This document shows positions 6,368 to 6,730 of a stretch of 6,730 nucleotides of DNA, piece after piece. The first letter of the stretch is position 1. The number at the start of each line of letters is the position of its first letter. The notes under the pieces are model-generated. The model was not told the DNA's origin, searched no databases, and saw nothing but the letters and a program-made list of their open reading frames with translations. Source of the DNA: JBCDIQ01 sp039024295. GTDB lineage: Bacteria > Bacteroidota > Bacteroidia > J057. The DNA lies in contig JBCDIQ010000329.1 in NCBI GenBank assembly GCA_039024295.1, positions 1 to 6,730 of the forward strand, in the 5' to 3' direction. Both the position numbers and the translations under genes were made by a program.

Positions 6368-6730
6368 ATGAAATCACTTGTTCCCATCCTTTTTGTAACA
6401 CTTATCGCTTGGATGGGGGGTGGTACTTGGTTTTGGGTCTGTAAGGTTAAACTCTTGTGCGATGAAGCGGAGCAGGAAATGGCTGCTATCACTGCCCCTG
6501 CCGCTGCACCTGTAGAACCTGAAGTAACTGTTCCCAAATTTCCATTCACCATCACCTACCAAGATTCCTTTTTTGATGAAGCAGATGCTACCCTGAAGTT
6601 TCCCAAAATGAGCATGAAGGGCCTCGTTCCGGCTCAGGTAGAGGAAAAACTTCGCAAAATGGTAAGCTTCATGCAAGCAAACCCCAAGGTGGACCTTGAA
6701 ATAACAGGACTATACGGTACCAAGGAAGAC
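6368..6730 (+). CDS. N-terminally membrane-anchored protein, possibly OmpA-related, 3' end outside window
   Basis: An ATG at 6368 opens a frame with no stop for 121 codons to the right edge. The N-terminus has one hydrophobic segment (about residues 4-25, LVPILFVTLIAWMGGGTWFWVC) after a single Lys and before a short basic stretch (KVK), fitting an uncleaved anchor or a signal peptide. An Ala/Pro/Glu-rich linker follows (about 38-55), then FPFTITYQDSFFDEADATLKFP and a segment ending VEEKLRKMVSFMQANPKVDLEITGLYG. That last part has the rhythm of an OmpA-like domain (helix, ..NP, then beta-strand ..L.I.G), which would bind peptidoglycan in the periplasm. This is a resemblance, not a firm assignment. 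The start is supported by the hydrophobic N-terminus; no Shine-Dalgarno motif precedes it. The gene is divergent from the M61 gene, with 240 bases between them. Confidence 0.7.
   Translation, partial: MKSLVPILFVTLIAWMGGGTWFWVCKVKLLCDEAEQEMAAITAPAAAPVEPEVTVPKFPFTITYQDSFFDEADATLKFPKMSMKGLVPAQVEEKLRKMVSFMQANPKVDLEITGLYGTKED

Overview
The window reads as a chromosomal segment of a member of the Bacteroidota. This is an inference from protein style (M61 glycyl-aminopeptidase-like enzyme, RsgA, a Bacteroidota-type IS200-like transposase relic), from A-rich start regions without clear Shine-Dalgarno sites, and from gene order. A Saprospiria or Cytophagia relative is plausible, but the genus cannot be read from the sequence.

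Left part (1-2949): the glyoxylate shunt. A malate synthase A gene (aceB) is cut by the left edge and is followed after 129 bases by a complete isocitrate lyase gene (aceA). Both lie on the + strand, and a clear intrinsic terminator closes the pair at 2920-2949. Isocitrate lyase splits isocitrate into succinate and glyoxylate. Malate synthase condenses glyoxylate with acetyl-CoA, so the pair allows growth on acetate or fatty acids without losing carbon in the TCA decarboxylations.

Middle part (2950-3420): about 470 bases without an intact gene, and the most interesting stretch. It holds two composite palindromic modules in inverted orientation. Each module has hairpin 1, a conserved 11-base tag, a 19-base spacer and hairpin 2, and the two flank a 64-base core. 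Forty bases further on lies a decayed IS200/REP-associated-type tyrosine transposase. Its N-terminal and C-terminal coding pieces are still recognisable, but it carries an early TAG stop, an internal deletion and a frame change. The simplest reading is a REP-like palindrome cluster beside the dead remnant of a transposase of the kind that mobilises such palindromes.

Right part (3421-6127, - strand): an M61-family metallopeptidase with a PDZ domain, followed by the ribosome-assembly GTPase gene rsgA. The two reading frames overlap by 11 bases and probably form an operon. It converges on the transposase relic and the aceBA unit.

Far right (6128-6730): an AT-rich 240-base intergenic region between divergent genes, then the start of a + strand gene running off the edge. 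It encodes an N-terminally membrane-anchored protein, possibly with an OmpA-like envelope domain.
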